The notes: generated by a model from the letters alone, not told the origin. A stretch of DNA of 64,000 nt from Amaranthus tricolor (GCF_026212465.1 NC_080062.1:8899612-8963611), one strand, 5' to 3'; counted from the first letter of the stretch, positions 35,179 through 50,779 are shown. A program made the numbers and translations.

Positions 35179-35182
35179 AGAA

Positions 35183-38573
<3,391 letters not shown>

Positions 38574-39959
38574 GTCTCTTATTATATTTATATCATAAAC
38601 TTTCTCGGTTCTTTTAAGTTTGTCCTTTTTAAATTAAAAAAATTATGACAAAAAGTGATAAAAAGGGCAAATTAAAAGAGACCGAATGGTAATTGTGTTT
38701 CATTTATTTGTAAACTTTTAATTGAAGTTAATTTTATTTGTGTACAGTAAGAGATCTTTACCTGTAATGTAACGATTTCTGTATTTAATATTGTATTGAT
38801 CGTCTTTTTAATCTTAAGAATTATAATATATAATAATTTTTTAAGTGGAAGAATTGTGATAATCCTTGTGTTAAGAATGTCCTATGCTTTTTAATTAGTT
38901 ACATAAGTCTATTGTTTTTTTTATCGGTGGAACCTATGTTTACTAGCTCTTTTAATGGGCACTCCTAAGATAAAATTGCATATCATTTTAATCTTAACAT
39001 ATCAATCAAGATAACTCTATTTATATGATAATTATCTTGGAATATAATTATTTTATCTTGTAATAATTTATAATATTACATGTAATCTTTGTTTTTAGTA
39101 TTTATATTATTCTACATAATATTTTAGATATTTTTTCTTGTAATAATGTTATGATTAATATCAAGAATCATTTTAAACGTCTTTCTAAACTCTCTACAAT
39201 TATAACAACCAAAAGTCAACCGAAAGTATAAGGATATAATAATTGTCAAAAATCTTATTAAATCCAACTTAAAACTTAGAATACCACCAATGTAAGATTT
39301 CTCCAAACTATAAAAAGTTGTATATTTTGAGAGAGAGGTTAGGAGTTACACCATCTTTAAAACAAGAATAAAGATGAAGGCGCTCTGCAACAAGGGCTAC
39401 AGCACAGGGCCCCTTGCAATTTTCTTGAAATTGGGGCCCAATAATTGTGTCCATGATATAATTTGTGTATAGTATGTTACGTAATTTAACTTGGCTTATT
39501 GGTATTGCAAGGACACAAAGAGGGAGGATGGGATTGTGATGTGGTTAGTGATCAATTCCTAGGAGTTACAATCCTTATTTGGGTCTTGGGCATTCAGTTA
39601 ATTTTTTGTTTTAATAACAATTTGTTTTAAAAATCTACACTATTATTTTGTATTTCTTCCGTTCTGAAACACTCATACTGATTGTGAAATATTGTGTGGG
39701 AAAATGTCACAATCAGTAGCAAGTATAATGGAATAAAGAAGTATTTTTTAAAAATTATTACAAAATAGGTTATATTATTTATGGCAAATAAATATTTTAA
39801 TAGAATAATGAATATTTTTCTTAATATGTTATTAACTAATTTTCTAAAATCAGTAGTTACTAGAAAATATATAACATAGAAAGAGTGAATGGCCCATTTT
39901 AAATTATTTGTATAGGGCCTTCATTTTCTAGATGACCCTGTAAATTAGATTAAGATAAT
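38574..39959. other. 3' flank of SDR copy A and intergenic DNA
   Basis: Up to about 38870 it aligns with copy B's 3' flank (TTGTAAACTTTTAATTGAAG, then CTTGTGTTAAGAATGTCCTA). Beyond that lie AT-rich DNA and a GC-richer patch near 39380-39430 (AACAAGGGCTACAGCACAGG). No gene seen. Confidence 0.5.
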
Positions 39960-40145
39960 TTAGACATTTGCAAAGAAAGTCTACAGATACGCCTATGGCA
40001 AGCAGGTAAAGCATCATAGTTGATGGAAAAAGAAGTTACAGTAATCCTAAAAAAAATGTGGGAGAAACAAATTAGCAATGACATAAGTGATTTGCACCTC
40101 TAGGAAGATTTAACTAGGGATAAAACTAGTTGGAGACATCGTAGT
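39960..40145 (+). pseudogene. RTE-type LINE, first piece of split copy
   Basis: The reading LQRKSTDTP, then SIIVDGKRSY, KKMWEKQISNDISDLHL and EDLTRDKTSWRH matches the extreme C-terminus of the LINE protein at 23040-23220. It continues at 42436-42472 and 50264 after two insertions. Stops are present. Confidence 0.75.
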
Positions 40146-42435
40146 TGTAACACTCTGTAATTTATCGGGTTTAAAAAGAAAATATAATAAGATAAAAATA
40201 AATAAGATTATTAAATTATATTATTTTACATATATAATTGTAAGAAATAAAGTAAGTTAAAATTTAACGGTAACACGTTTTATCGCGTATGATGTTATCG
40301 CGTGACGTTTCTTTTCTGTTTTAACAATAATATAATAATTACTTAATTAATTAATTAATAAAAATAAATAATTAAAAGTAAGGAAGGGGGAAGGTGGCCG
40401 GTTGTGTGGAGTAAGGGGAGGAGTCTTGTAACTCCTCTCATAGTTGTGTATTATGGCTAATTAAGATCATTGCTTTAATTGCCTATTAATCCTTAAGCTC
40501 CATTCGATTTTCTCACCATTCTAGCTTTTCAAGAGAGCACAAAAATTCAGAAAAAATTCTTCCTTTTCCTTGTTGTATGTTTTGACACACTCAAAGAAAA
40601 AAAAATTCTTGTCATTCCATCTAATCTTTTGATCAAAGGGTAAGTTTAATTGAATTGTTAATTATAGATTTTATGTATAAGATTTCTAAAATAAATTATA
40701 TTTTATGTGTGATGATATCCTATGACTTATAGGAGGATTGAGTATTTTTCTTTTATATATGTAAATTTTCTCTAGTAATCCTTTGATAAACTTCAATTGT
40801 TAAAAGGATTAAGTTATGTCTCTTTTATAAAAAAAAAAAATAAAAAAAAAAAAAAAAAAAAAACCTTTCTTGATAAATATTCTTTAACAAAGTTTAAATT
40901 TGTTCTATCTTAGTAGTTGTGAATGTGGTCTTGTTAGATTTATGTTGGTCATGAGATTTAAAGGGTTACTAATTTGAATAATGTATATATATAAAATAAT
41001 AATAATAATAATAATAACAATAATAATAAAAAAAATAATAAAAAAATATACATATTTCGGGCAGCAGCAGTTTCTCCCTCCGTAATGGTGCCGATCCGGA
41101 AACGTTAGTCGTGTTCCGTTGTTGTTTTATGTACCGATGCGTTAAAAACTCGTTAAACGCTTAAAATAATTAAAAATAGTAATTGGATGTTGGAAATTAT
41201 GAAATTTGGTACCCAAGGTAAATGACGCGTTCCGGACACAGTGGCGAAGTCGGATTTTCCATAAAACTGTCCAAATTGTCCATTTAAGTTTCTGGTTAGA
41301 ATTTAAAGTTTGGAACTATTGGGTATTGGATAAAAACATTTAAAATTATCAAGTCTTAGTAATATCTTAGTAGTATGGAGTGGATTAAATGTGTAAACAC
41401 GTTTTGATACGTGATCGTTTTGTGTGTGTTATTAGGACCTTGATTCATAAGAGGGCGAAATTTCTATCATGAATAAACATCGTTTGGTTGCAGCGCTTAA
41501 AGGTACACGCATAGACCATACTGTTTATGTGGTTGTGCAAGTAGTATTGTTTCATTTCTAATCGAGGCATTGTAAATCACATAAGGATTAGACATCTCAA
41601 ATAATTTGAAAGAAGTTAATTTGAAAGTTGAGAATTTATGTGTTTGTCACCCAAAGGGGTTGACGTTTGGTTGTATTATGTTACTCAAAAGGGTTAACGT
41701 ATTGGTTTGGATTATTACTATTATTGTTCCCATGACAGTTTTGGATCATTACGGTCACCATGGGGTATGCATACTTTTGCCTTTGACGACCCGAACAGGA
41801 CGGGCAACGTCTTAGGTCGGTGGTTGCCTTGGGATTAGCTCTCCCAAGTGTATTCCAACAAAAGGATTGGATTTATACTTGAACGACCCGAACAGTATGG
41901 GCAACGTTACAAGTTGGATTAACTAATAATGAATGTATTAGAGCCTATGCATGCTAGGATAACACATTACTTGTTTTCAACCTGTTTGACATTTGTATGA
42001 AGTCTCTGACGTGTATTGGATTGTTCTTTGGAACCTGCTACGTGCTGTTGCACGACGACTAGCAGGTTGATTGCATGTGGGGACTGGATTGAGAACTCGA
42101 CTTAGAACCCGTAATACCAAGACTATGTTTCCTTTTTGTAATAAGTTTATGAGTAGATATGACTCCGAATTATGTAACAAGAGATTGTGTTGGTTTCTTT
42201 TCGTTTTCGTCAAAATCCTTTAGTTGATCTAGAGGCCCGTAGGCTCTCAAGTTGTACTTAAGAACTTCCGTTGACTTATTTTCTTTCACGCTGGTGCTGT
42301 TTTCTGTTTTAATTATATTTCTTTATCAACGAAACGTTGACGATCCTAGAGAAGACTTTTCTCTAGAGTCCAAAGAGTGAACATAAATTTTTATTTTCAT
42401 ATGGATTTCCGGGTCACTTAAACCGGGCCGTTACA
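40146..42435 (+). mobile_element. 2.3-kb solo LTR, TSD GTAGT
   Basis: Starts TGTAACACTCTGTAATTT and ends CCGGGCCGTTACA, so the termini are the inverted TGTAAC/GTTACA. GTAGT flanks both sides (40141-40145 and 42436-42440). There is no internal coding region. Length and TGTAACAC...GTTACA ends resemble LTRs of Tekay/Del-type chromoviruses. Internal phrases ACGACCCGAACAG...GGGCAACGT occur twice (41788 and 41883). The plus orientation is assumed from the start wording. Confidence 0.8.
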
Positions 42436-42664
42436 GTAGTTATGTGCTAGCCTTTGGATAATATTCACCTACCACTAGTGGAAAAAACCTCATTTGCTAT
42501 GTTTTTTTGGCCATAATATGCTGCAATTTTGACCCTTAGCATTAGTGATAGCAGCAGATGACCTAATATAAATGCTGCGGTTTAAAACTGCAGCAGAAAA
42601 ATGCACTATATGCTGCTGGCCTCCCTAAAACCGCAGCATATAGTGCAAGACTATATGTTGTGAG

Positions 42665-42840
42665 TAGCGATGGCAACGAGTCGGATCTGGACCGGGTCAA
42701 GGTGGACCCGGATCCAGATCCGTTTTCAGGAATAGGATCCAGATCCGGATCCGCAGGTCCAGTTTTGCAAGACCTAGATCCGGATCCGTGGATACTGCGG
42801 ATCCAGTACCGGATCCGGGTCCAAAACGGGTCTGACTGGT
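42665..42840. repeat. GGATCC-rich segment with hAT-like end
   Basis: Begins TAGCGATGGCAACGAGTC, like the end of plant hAT elements, and continues with GGATCC/CCGGATCC words about nine times, then a T18 run. No opposite end was found. It lies near the left end of the CACTA element, outside its genes. Confidence 0.5.
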
Positions 42841-43304
42841 TTTTGCTTTTTTTTTTTTTTTTTGTATTTTTGAATGTGTTGAGATTGCAATAAAGCGATA
42901 TTTATAGACTAATGTTAATAATATATATAATTTCACAATCAATCACCCAAAAAACCATTATACAACTTAAAATTTAAATGTATGATTTTTAAAGGTCTTT
43001 CTCTGGAAGGTGCTTATCAAATCTAATAAAGAACTTAAAATAAGAACAATCTTTAAAAAAAAAATAAACAATAAACATTTCATCCTCATAAGCTTACATT
43101 TATAAGATAGCAGAGGACTGACTAAACATTAATTGGTTTCCCCAAATGATTGGCAAAAACAAAATCATGGAATTTTCAAATCAATAGCCAATGTCATCAA
43201 AGATTGCATACATGCGGCTGTAACCATATGTCTAGTAGGTATAGCTGGCAGCAGGTTTAGCAGATGGAAAGGATAGTCATTTTCTTACAGAGTGTAACTT
43301 CCCT

Positions 43305-43329
43305 CCCCCCCCCCCCCCCCCCCCCCCCC
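43305..43329. repeat. poly-C tract (C25)
   Basis: Twenty-five consecutive C. The minus strand is G25, which could fold as a quadruplex and is prone to length error in sequencing. Confidence 0.9.
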
Positions 43330-43514
43330 AGCTCTATCTCCCTCCCCTGTTACACAAAACAAACAAGACATATATTGACCTTGCAGCTCATCCAAGAAAA
43401 ATAATCTGTAACAGCATGAAGCTAATACAGAAGAGAGAACTGGGTTCTACTGGTCTGGGAAATGCGTGAGGGTGAAGCAATGAGGGAAGAGAAGGAAACT
43501 GAGGGTCTCAGGTA

Positions 43515-43517
<3 letters not shown>

Positions 43518-43604
<87 letters not shown>
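43518..43604. repeat. (TA)n microsatellite
   Basis: About 85 bp of TA repeats inside the CACTA element. Confidence 0.9.
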
Positions 43605-43608
<4 letters not shown>

Positions 43609-44127
43609 TGCTTTTTTCGTTTAATACTAATAAATAGTCCAATAATATACAATGTAAACAATGATTAATCCAATAATACAATGATAATCACCTATTATCA
43701 CCAATAATCTCTTTGTAAACTTCCGATCGTATATATAATAATATGTACATATACAAATTAAAGTCCTAAATCTAAACTAATTACATTATTTACCAAGAAC
43801 AAAAATTAGCAAGATACGCGGCAATCTTGACTTTCAATTAGCGCATTTGTCCATCTCTCAAAGGGCGTGTTTCCCCTTGGAATGTCGTATAAAACCTATA
43901 ATATAATATTAAATTAAATGATACATAAACATTATTAGATTTTATAAATAGTAAATATATAATATTATAATTTAAGAACGTAATAAATACTTACGGTGTA
44001 AATGTTTTCGACTCCAACCTCTTTCACGGATTGTAACATATCGTCCATGTAATTGAGAATATAGTAGCCGCAATCAATGGTATTATCAGCTTGTCGAAAG
44101 CACTAAGAGAAAATAGATGTTAGTGCC

Positions 44128-44310
44128 AAAAAAGCTTAAAAACCCATAAAATCGCAACTTAGCATGTAATTTCTAGCATATTACTATTATTTTCAATTCT
44201 AAACACTTCAACGCAATAATATATACCAAATAGTGTTGTGTGCCAAGTTTCGTGCAAAACAAACCAAGTTTGAGCTACTTTATGCGTCAAAGTAAAAAAA
44301 AAAGTTTAAA
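44128..44310. repeat. 185-bp intron repeat, copy 1
   Basis: Unit with TGCCAAAAAAGCTTAAAAAC at its start and AAATAGTGTTGTGTGCCAAG, then AAACCAAGTTTGAGCTACTT near its end. Further copies at 45650-46030. Confidence 0.8.
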
Positions 44311-44449
44311 AACCCATAAAATCGAAGTGTTATGTACCTTTACTGTTGTCCATTTCGAAAATGTGGCTCTGGATATAGATTCTATTTCTCCACGCACTTT
44401 CTTCATTGTGCTGAAACGCATGGGAAAAGTATAACTATAACTATAACTA

Positions 44450-44528
44450 TATATATATATATATGTGTGTGTGTGTATGTGTGTGTGTGTGTGTGTGTGG
44501 GTGTGTGTGTGTGTGTGGGTGTGTGTAT
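44450..44528. repeat. (TA)n(TG)n compound microsatellite
   Basis: TA repeats pass into TG repeats with GG interruptions, about 80 bp. Confidence 0.9.
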
Positions 44529-45644
44529 GAAGCCCGCAATATCAGTCATGCACCCGATGTCCAGCAGGAGTATTCACGGATGCGGAGGTAGTCGTAGATG
44601 AGGGCGTGGCTGGACTTTGATTGGGGTATAAACCCGCATCCACCCACTCTTTTAGAACCTCATCGTAAGTTTTTGGGCCCAAGCGATGGTAAAACTTCCT
44701 TTTGCTTGCTGATTTAGAAGCTTCACCACGTTTTTCCTAATTAATCAATAGAAATCAAATGTCATATATTAGTTTAATGATTGAATCAAAAGAAGTAAAT
44801 TCAAATCAAAAGCTATAATATAATATGGAATACTTATAACTTCAATGGAAGTTGTTCTTTTGGCAACAAAAGCCTCCCATTCCTTCTTTGATATGTGACC
44901 TCATATTTCGTAAGGATCTTCGAAGGTGCTTGCTCTCCTCCTTCGTTTCCCGTTTTGACCTTTTTGGTCGTACGGGCACGCTTCTTCGTGATCCAGCCAG
45001 TTACTAGCTTGAATTTGAAATCTCTGAATCTTTCAACAACAGCTGAAAGAAACACATTCACCTTCTCCTGATCGCTCTCGATGTGAAAAAGATTCTACAA
45101 AAAACAATCATATTTATTAGTGTCAATTAAATTAATTTTAAAATGAAACTAAATGAATAAAAATAGTAAAGTTGCTTACCACAGTATCATCCCATAGAAA
45201 GTTCTTCAAACCCTCTGGAACCTCGTTCCATACGTACAATATGGAAATCTTGTGGATACATAGTCCCACTTGTTTTCCATATTGCCTACGCCATTTTCCG
45301 CAGGGTTAACCCAATACATTGTATTTCAAATGCATGGGTTCTGTGACTTTGAGGTTTTTCGTAGGACCTCGCCCTTTTCTTTTCTTAGTGGTAGTGGGAG
45401 CATCCGTTGGTGGGGGCATCTTCAGTGTCATAATCATTTTTAAGTGGTGGAGCGTCTTCAACCATACGCTCGTATTTAACAATTTGGTGCTCTTCAGTGT
45501 CATACCTATGATGCTCATTATCCGAGGTCTCAATCTCGGGAACAATTTTGTCTCTAAATAGATGCATTGTATATCAGTACCTGAAAGAGTATGAATAAAA
45601 ATATTTTGGAACATAGGAACGTAAGTTCAATTCTAAAAAAATAG

Positions 45645-46030
45645 TGTTGTGCGTTAAAGTGCCAAAAAAGCTTTAAAAACCTTAAAATCGCAACTTACCA
45701 AGTAATATTAAGAATATGACTATGATTTACAATTCTAATACGTTCAACACAATGATATATACCAAATAGTGTTGTGTGCAAAATTTCATGCAAAAGAAAC
45801 CAAGTTTGAGCTACTTTATGCGCGAAAGTGCCAAAAAAGCTTTAAAAAAACCTTAAAATCGCAACTTACCAAGTAATATTAAGAATACGACTATGATTTA
45901 CAATTCTAACCACTTCAACACAATAATATATACCAAATAGTGTTGTGTGCAAAGTTTCATGCCAAACAAACCAAGTTTGGGCTACTATATGCGCGAAAGT
46001 GCCAAAAGTACTTTAAAAACCTTAAAATTC
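45645..46030. repeat. 185-bp intron repeats, copies 2 and 3 in tandem
   Basis: Two tandem units sharing GTGCCAAAAAAGCTTTAAAA, TCGCAACTTACCAAGTAATA and ACCAAATAGTGTTGTGTGCA, between the two genes of the CACTA element. Copy 1 lies in an intron of the second gene. Confidence 0.85.
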
Positions 46031-46047
46031 ATACCTTGTGAATCACT

Positions 46048-49000
46048 TAATTCAAATGTATTCCTTCCGTGTGATCTACACGCATATAAACAATATCTAC
46101 ATCATCTTGATCCACTGATTTCGGATTGATAAAGAGCGGGGAGTCTTCAAAAGCTTCATATTCTTCCTCATCCTCAACATCACATATACTAAGGATGCTT
46201 CTTTTTCCTGGTACAACAATAGACCATTTTTTATCAGACGGGTCTACAATGTAGAATACTTTCTTGGCTTGTGTGGCTAGTATGAATGGCTCCTCCCTAT
46301 CACGCAAACGAGCTAAGTCTACAAGAGTGAATCCACAAGGGTTGTCATTTTTTATGCATTGTCGATTATTATCTACCCACTTACATTTGAAAAGACCAAT
46401 AGTGAAAGTAGAGTAGTCAAGCGCTCATATTTCATGTACCCGCCCGTAGTATACCAATTTAGCATCAACCGGCGCTTGATCCTTGGCACTCGCGTAAAAT
46501 GTAGATGATGCCAAAATAGAAACCCCACTATTATGTAGATAAGATGACTTCTTATCTTGACCCTCAGTCCAAAATGTGAAGTCATTGACATCGTAACCCT
46601 TATATTTGTTGAAATCATCACGAGAACCAAAGGCTAACCACTTAACAATTTCTGATACACCCTTGAGTTCTTCACTTATTACTCGATTATGAAACCAATA
46701 AATAAAAGTGTTGTTATGCAACTGCATTAATCCCCTATCCCCTTTACAAGGATATTTTGCGCGCAATATATCTAAATGCTCACTCAAAAAAGGATGGACG
46801 TCAGGAATATGATGCAACACATACAAATGTGCTTGTAGAAGACTGTCTCGAGAAGGTGTGATCGATTTGGAGCCAATTGTTCCTTTTTCCTCAAGCTTTC
46901 CTTCATGTCGAGAGGAGGGAAGTCCAATAGGCTTTGCCATGGCTAAATACTCGGCTATAAAGTTACTAATCTCATCGCTCACAGTGCCTTGAATCATACT
47001 CCCCTCGGGTTGTGCTGGATTCCTCACCTTGTTTTGTAAAACACCCATGAGTCTTTCAAAAAGATAACACCACCTTAAAAAAACTGGACCGAAAAGCTTG
47101 ATCTCACGAACGAGATGGGCAATAAGATGAACTATTATGTCAAAGAAAGAAGGTGGAAAATACATCTCAAACTTGCATAAAGTTACGATCACGTCGACTT
47201 GAAGAACATCAAGTTTAAACGGATTAAGAACTTTACTACAAAGACTCACAAAATGTCCGCTTCTCTGCTTTGGACAATGTGTAACAAGCTGGAGGCAAAT
47301 AAACTTTGTCATTACTCATCTTCTTCTTACCACCCTTTCCCTTGTTACTGCCACCAACTTCATCAACTCTATTTCTTTTCTTACTCACCTTAACATGTGC
47401 CCACACTCCGGACGAAGACCCTTACATTCAAACCAATCTCGCACGGCCCTAACGTCCTTTGTCTTACCCGGAATGTTCATGAGAGTCCCGAGTATGGCAT
47501 CGCATACATTTTTCTCTATATGCATAACGTCAAGACAATGTCTAACCTGTAGATCTCTCCAATATGGAAGCTTCCAAAAGATTGATTCTTTTTTCCATAA
47601 TTGGTCTTCACCCCCTTACACTTGCCCTGTTTTACCAAATACAGTCTCAACTCCCTTAATCTATTCATAAACCTCATAACCGGTCAACGGTCGACGAGCT
47701 ACACAGTCCTCAACCTCCCCGTTGAACATCTTCTTCTTCTTACGATATTGGTGATCTCGTGGGAGGAACTTTTGATGGTGCATGAATATGTGTTTGCATT
47801 TAGGAATCCACGTGGATTCCATGTCATCGATACATATTGGGCATGCTTTCTTCGCTTTGTTCTTATATCACGATAAGTTGTCATATGCCGGAAAATCATT
47901 AACGGTGCATAAAAGCATTGCACGCAAGGTGAACTCCTCATTAGCATATGCATCAAACACAGAAACGCCTTCATCCCACATCTTTCTCAAATCCTCAACG
48001 AGAGGTGCAAGATATGCATCTATGTCATTGCCAGGTTGTTTAGGACCCGAGATAAGAAGCGAAAGCATAATGCACTTACGCTTCATACACAACCAAGGTG
48101 GAAAATTATAGATCACTAACAGTACCGGCCAAGTACTATGTTGAGAATTAAGATTGCCGAATGGTTTCATTCCATCTGTACACAGTCCGAGCCTTAAATT
48201 ACGAACCTCAACTCCAAAAGTCTTATGCAACCTATCAATACTCTTCCACTTTGGAGAATTAGATGGATGTGTGAGCAAGTGACCTTTCTTCACCCTATCT
48301 GCATGCCACCTCAAATTTAACGCATCTTTCTTTATAGAAAACAAGCGCTTGAATCTAGGTATTATTGGAAGATACCACAATACCTTAGCCGGGGGCCCTT
48401 TAGCATTCCGAGCCCCTTTACACTTGTAGCGCGATAACCCACACCTAGGACACTCTTCTAAGTTCACGTTTTCATTCCGATACAATACACAATCATTCGG
48501 ACACGCATGAATCTTCTGGTACTCTAAGCCGAAAGGACACATGAGCTTTTTGGCATAATATGTTGACTTTGGAAGTTCATTTCCCTCAGGAAGCATCTCA
48601 CCTAACGCTTCTAATAACATTGTGAAACTAGCGTCACTCCAATTGAACTTTGACTTAATGTTGAAAATTGTCAACACTGCTGTTAGTTTGGTGAACTTTG
48701 TACATCCAGGGTACAAAGGCTTTTGAGATGCCTCTGTCAACAAGTCAAAAACACGAGGACATTTTCCTAACTCATCCTCGACTCCCTCCATCATCTTATC
48801 AACACGATCCACATCCTCATCGACATTCTCTTCATCTGTCTCATACCCATCAACATGATCTACTACATCCTTATTGACATCGACCACATTATTGACGTCC
48901 TCAACAACACTTTTCTCTTTGTAAATTCCCTCCTTACTATGCCAAACCCAAACATGATATTGAGGCCTAAACCCACGTCGAAGTATGTGCTCCCTAGGAT

Positions 49001-49175
49001 ATTAACACTATCTACCTTTGATACATTGCCACAAGTGACACATGGGCAATAAAAACCAAGTCCCCCCCGTCATAACTTGATGTTCAACCACAATACTACA
49101 AAATTCTAATACGCCATCAATAAATTCTGACGATTCAATGCTTCTATAAATCCAACAAACGATCTTTTGTCTTCC
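46048..49175 (-). pseudogene. CACTA TNP2-type transposase
   Basis: On the minus strand from the right: a transposase-associated domain remnant (SWIYRSIESSEF-like frame, then CPCVTCGNVSKVDSV); the acidic linker; Transposase_21 core in 47868-48887 (MLPEGNELPKSTYYAKKLMC, KIHACPNDCVLYRNE, CPRCGLSRYKCKG, LRWHADRVKKGHLLTHPSNS, LRLGLCTDGMKPFGN, PPWLCMKRKCIMLSLLISGP); after a frameshift near 47870 its end (CLDVMHIEKNVCDAILGTLM). Next is DUF4218 (MYFPPSFFDIIVHLIAHLVR, open frame 46425-47312), then DUF4216 (FTFWTEGQDKKSSYLHNSGV, KLVYYGRV, then VDLARLRDREEPFILATQAK in 46047-46307). The complete domain order of CACTA TNP2 proteins is kept, but several frameshifts and stops make this copy non-functional. 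Confidence 0.85.
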
Positions 49176-50263
49176 TAATTAGTGTGATTAATTAATTCAA
49201 AACAAAATTAATACACAACTTGTAACGTATATACTTAAACCAAATTAACCCTATTTAACCCCTATATAACCTAATATTATTTAAAGTAATCAAATTCTTT
49301 ATATTTAAACTACAAAACATATATAACCAAAATAAAACACCATTTTCTTCAATCAAAACACATAAATCAAAATAATAAGAAACTAATAATATACAACTAC
49401 ATACATAAGTAAATTATTCACATTCAAATATACAACTACACATATACATAAGTAAATTACTCACATTCAAATATTCAAGTACATACATAAGTAAATTATT
49501 CATATTCAAATATAAAATACATACCTTGGTAATGAGATATGATAATTTTGTTTCTACAATAAGATTACGTAACCTAAAATGTAAAACAAAATCAAAATTA
49601 GTATAAAAAACAAGACTAAATCTATTCTTGAAGAACTTAAACAAAGATTGAAAATTTTATACCTTGAAGAAGAACAAGCTTAGCCCTAATGTCGTGGCTT
49701 TTTGAAGGAAAAACAACAATGGTAGGTTGAATAACTTAAAAATAAATGGAGAAGGAAATTCGTGCAATGGGTGGTTATACTAATTTACTTATGTATAACA
49801 CAGTAAATTAACATGAACGAAATTGAAGAACACAGTAGAGATTTTTGAAGAGAAGAACATAGTAGCTGTAGTCGTGGGTTGTTTTTGAAGAACTTGAAAA
49901 ACTTGAAGAGATTTTTGCAGAGATTCTCATGGGTTTTTGCAGAGATTTTTGAGAACTTGAAGAAGAAGACAGTGGATAGTCGTGGGTTTTAGGAATACAA
50001 AAGTTTATATGAGGGTTTAACCAAATGAACGTTAAAACGCAAGTTTTTAATTTTTTGGGAAGGATTATTTGCTGCGGGCAGGACAAAAACCGCAGCATAT
50101 GATGTGAAAATAGCTTATATGCTGCGGGCAAGCCTAAAACCGCAGCATTTGAGTGTTTATTTTTTTCCTAATTCTTTTTCCTAATTCTTTTTCCTATTTA
50201 TTGCTGCGTATGTAAAAAACCGCAGCAAATGATTAGCAGTAGATACGTTTTTTTCCACTAGTG

Positions 50264-50545
50264 TACACCTACGCCTATATGTACCTATGCTTTGTCTATT
50301 TATCTGACCTTTATGATTGCTTTTATATTTCTTTTTGTAATGTATGTTATTAGTCTTAATTTTATCTTGTCTTGCCTTATCATTCTCTTATCTTGTCATG
50401 CTTTGCTTTGCTGGTATCTCTCGAGCCAGGAGACTATTTGGTTGTATTATCTTTTATGGGTATGATTTGCCGTCTTTTATCTTTTTTCAAATTCTAATCA
50501 TATTTTCCCTGAGTCAAATACTCTAGATATGATGATGATGATAAT
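50264..50545 (+). mobile_element. RTE-type LINE, 3' tail of split copy
   Basis: Continuation of 39960-40145 and 42436-42472. T-rich tail with TCTCTCGAGCCAGGAGAC, TTATGGGTATGATTTGCCGT and the terminal GATGATGATGATAATGA run, parallel to 23230-23540. Confidence 0.75.
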
Positions 50546-50779
50546 GAAAATGTTAAAAAAATAATTAAAATTGTTCATCACACGGATATTATATTGACAA
50601 TTTATTAACTCTTAAGTTCATGTAATATTATATGTTATGTTGAATTCAAAAAATTTTCTACATTAATTTTATTTCTCTTGTTCTCCGTGTGCATAAATTC
50701 TTAGACTTTAAATCATTGTTAATTTAGTTGAGAACTTGAGAAAATAAAAAGACCACTAAACTTGAATTGAATTTCCTAT

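Larger units (their letters stand above)
31532..35182 (+). mobile_element. truncated Gypsy element (LTR-gag-PR-part RT)
   Basis: Order is 5' LTR, primer-binding site, gag, protease, then N-terminal half of reverse transcriptase, after which the sequence stops inside RT and joins SDR exon 1. RNase H, integrase and 3' LTR are absent in this window. Base composition is richer in G+C than the surroundings. Stops and frameshifts separate gag, protease and RT. RT wording (FTDLNKACPKD) places it in the Tat-like branch of Ty3/Gypsy. Confidence 0.85.
43808..45614 (-). pseudogene. CACTA second gene: En/Spm-type protein with Ulp1-like C-terminus
   Basis: Pieces on the minus strand, in order: KKRKGRGPTKNLKVTEPMHL (45306-45614) and, after a stop, CGKWRRQYGKQVGLCI and VPEGLKNFLWDDT (to 45183, then a GTAAGC donor); NLFHIESDQEKVNVFLSAVV, FRDFKFKLVTGWITKKRART (exon from 45095); KRKFYHRLGPKTYDEVLKEW (about 44735-44540). 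A C-terminal exon with CFRQADNTIDCGYYILNYMD (44100-43996) and a final NTPFERWTNALI follow. The first parts match the plant En/Spm transposase family (Ptta type). The DCGYY with flanking hydrophobics matches the cysteine site of Ulp1 (SUMO protease) domains that many CACTA elements carry. Stops and a TG microsatellite break the gene. Confidence 0.65.
42473..50263 (-). mobile_element. full-length CACTA (En/Spm) transposon, TSD TAC
   Basis: Terminal inverted repeats CACTAGTGGAAAAAAC (left) and GTTTTTTTCCACTAGTG (right) are flanked by TAC on both sides (42470-42472 and 50264-50266). Subterminal regions carry repeated GCTGCGG/CCGCAGC(A) words in both orientations (42580-42650 and 50065-50240), the binding-site clusters of CACTA elements. 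Two gene regions lie on the minus strand: a TNP2-type transposase (about 46048-49175) and a second protein with En/Spm and Ulp1-like parts (43808-45614). Both are interrupted, so the element is probably inactive, though its borders are intact. Confidence 0.88.

Noticed and set aside
41606..41815. 69-residue ORF inside the 2.3-kb LTR
   Set aside because: LTRs are normally non-coding and no family features are visible.
42660..42893. GGATCC words as a cloning-vector or linker artefact
   Set aside because: The words vary and form part of a longer hAT-like end with GGGTCC and CCGGATC variants; no vector sequence adjoins.
45319..45561. 80-residue plus-strand ORF
   Set aside because: Shadow of the minus-strand CACTA second gene.
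47199..48111. several plus-strand ORFs
   Set aside because: Antisense shadows of the TNP2 transposase region; the minus-strand reading has recognisable domains.
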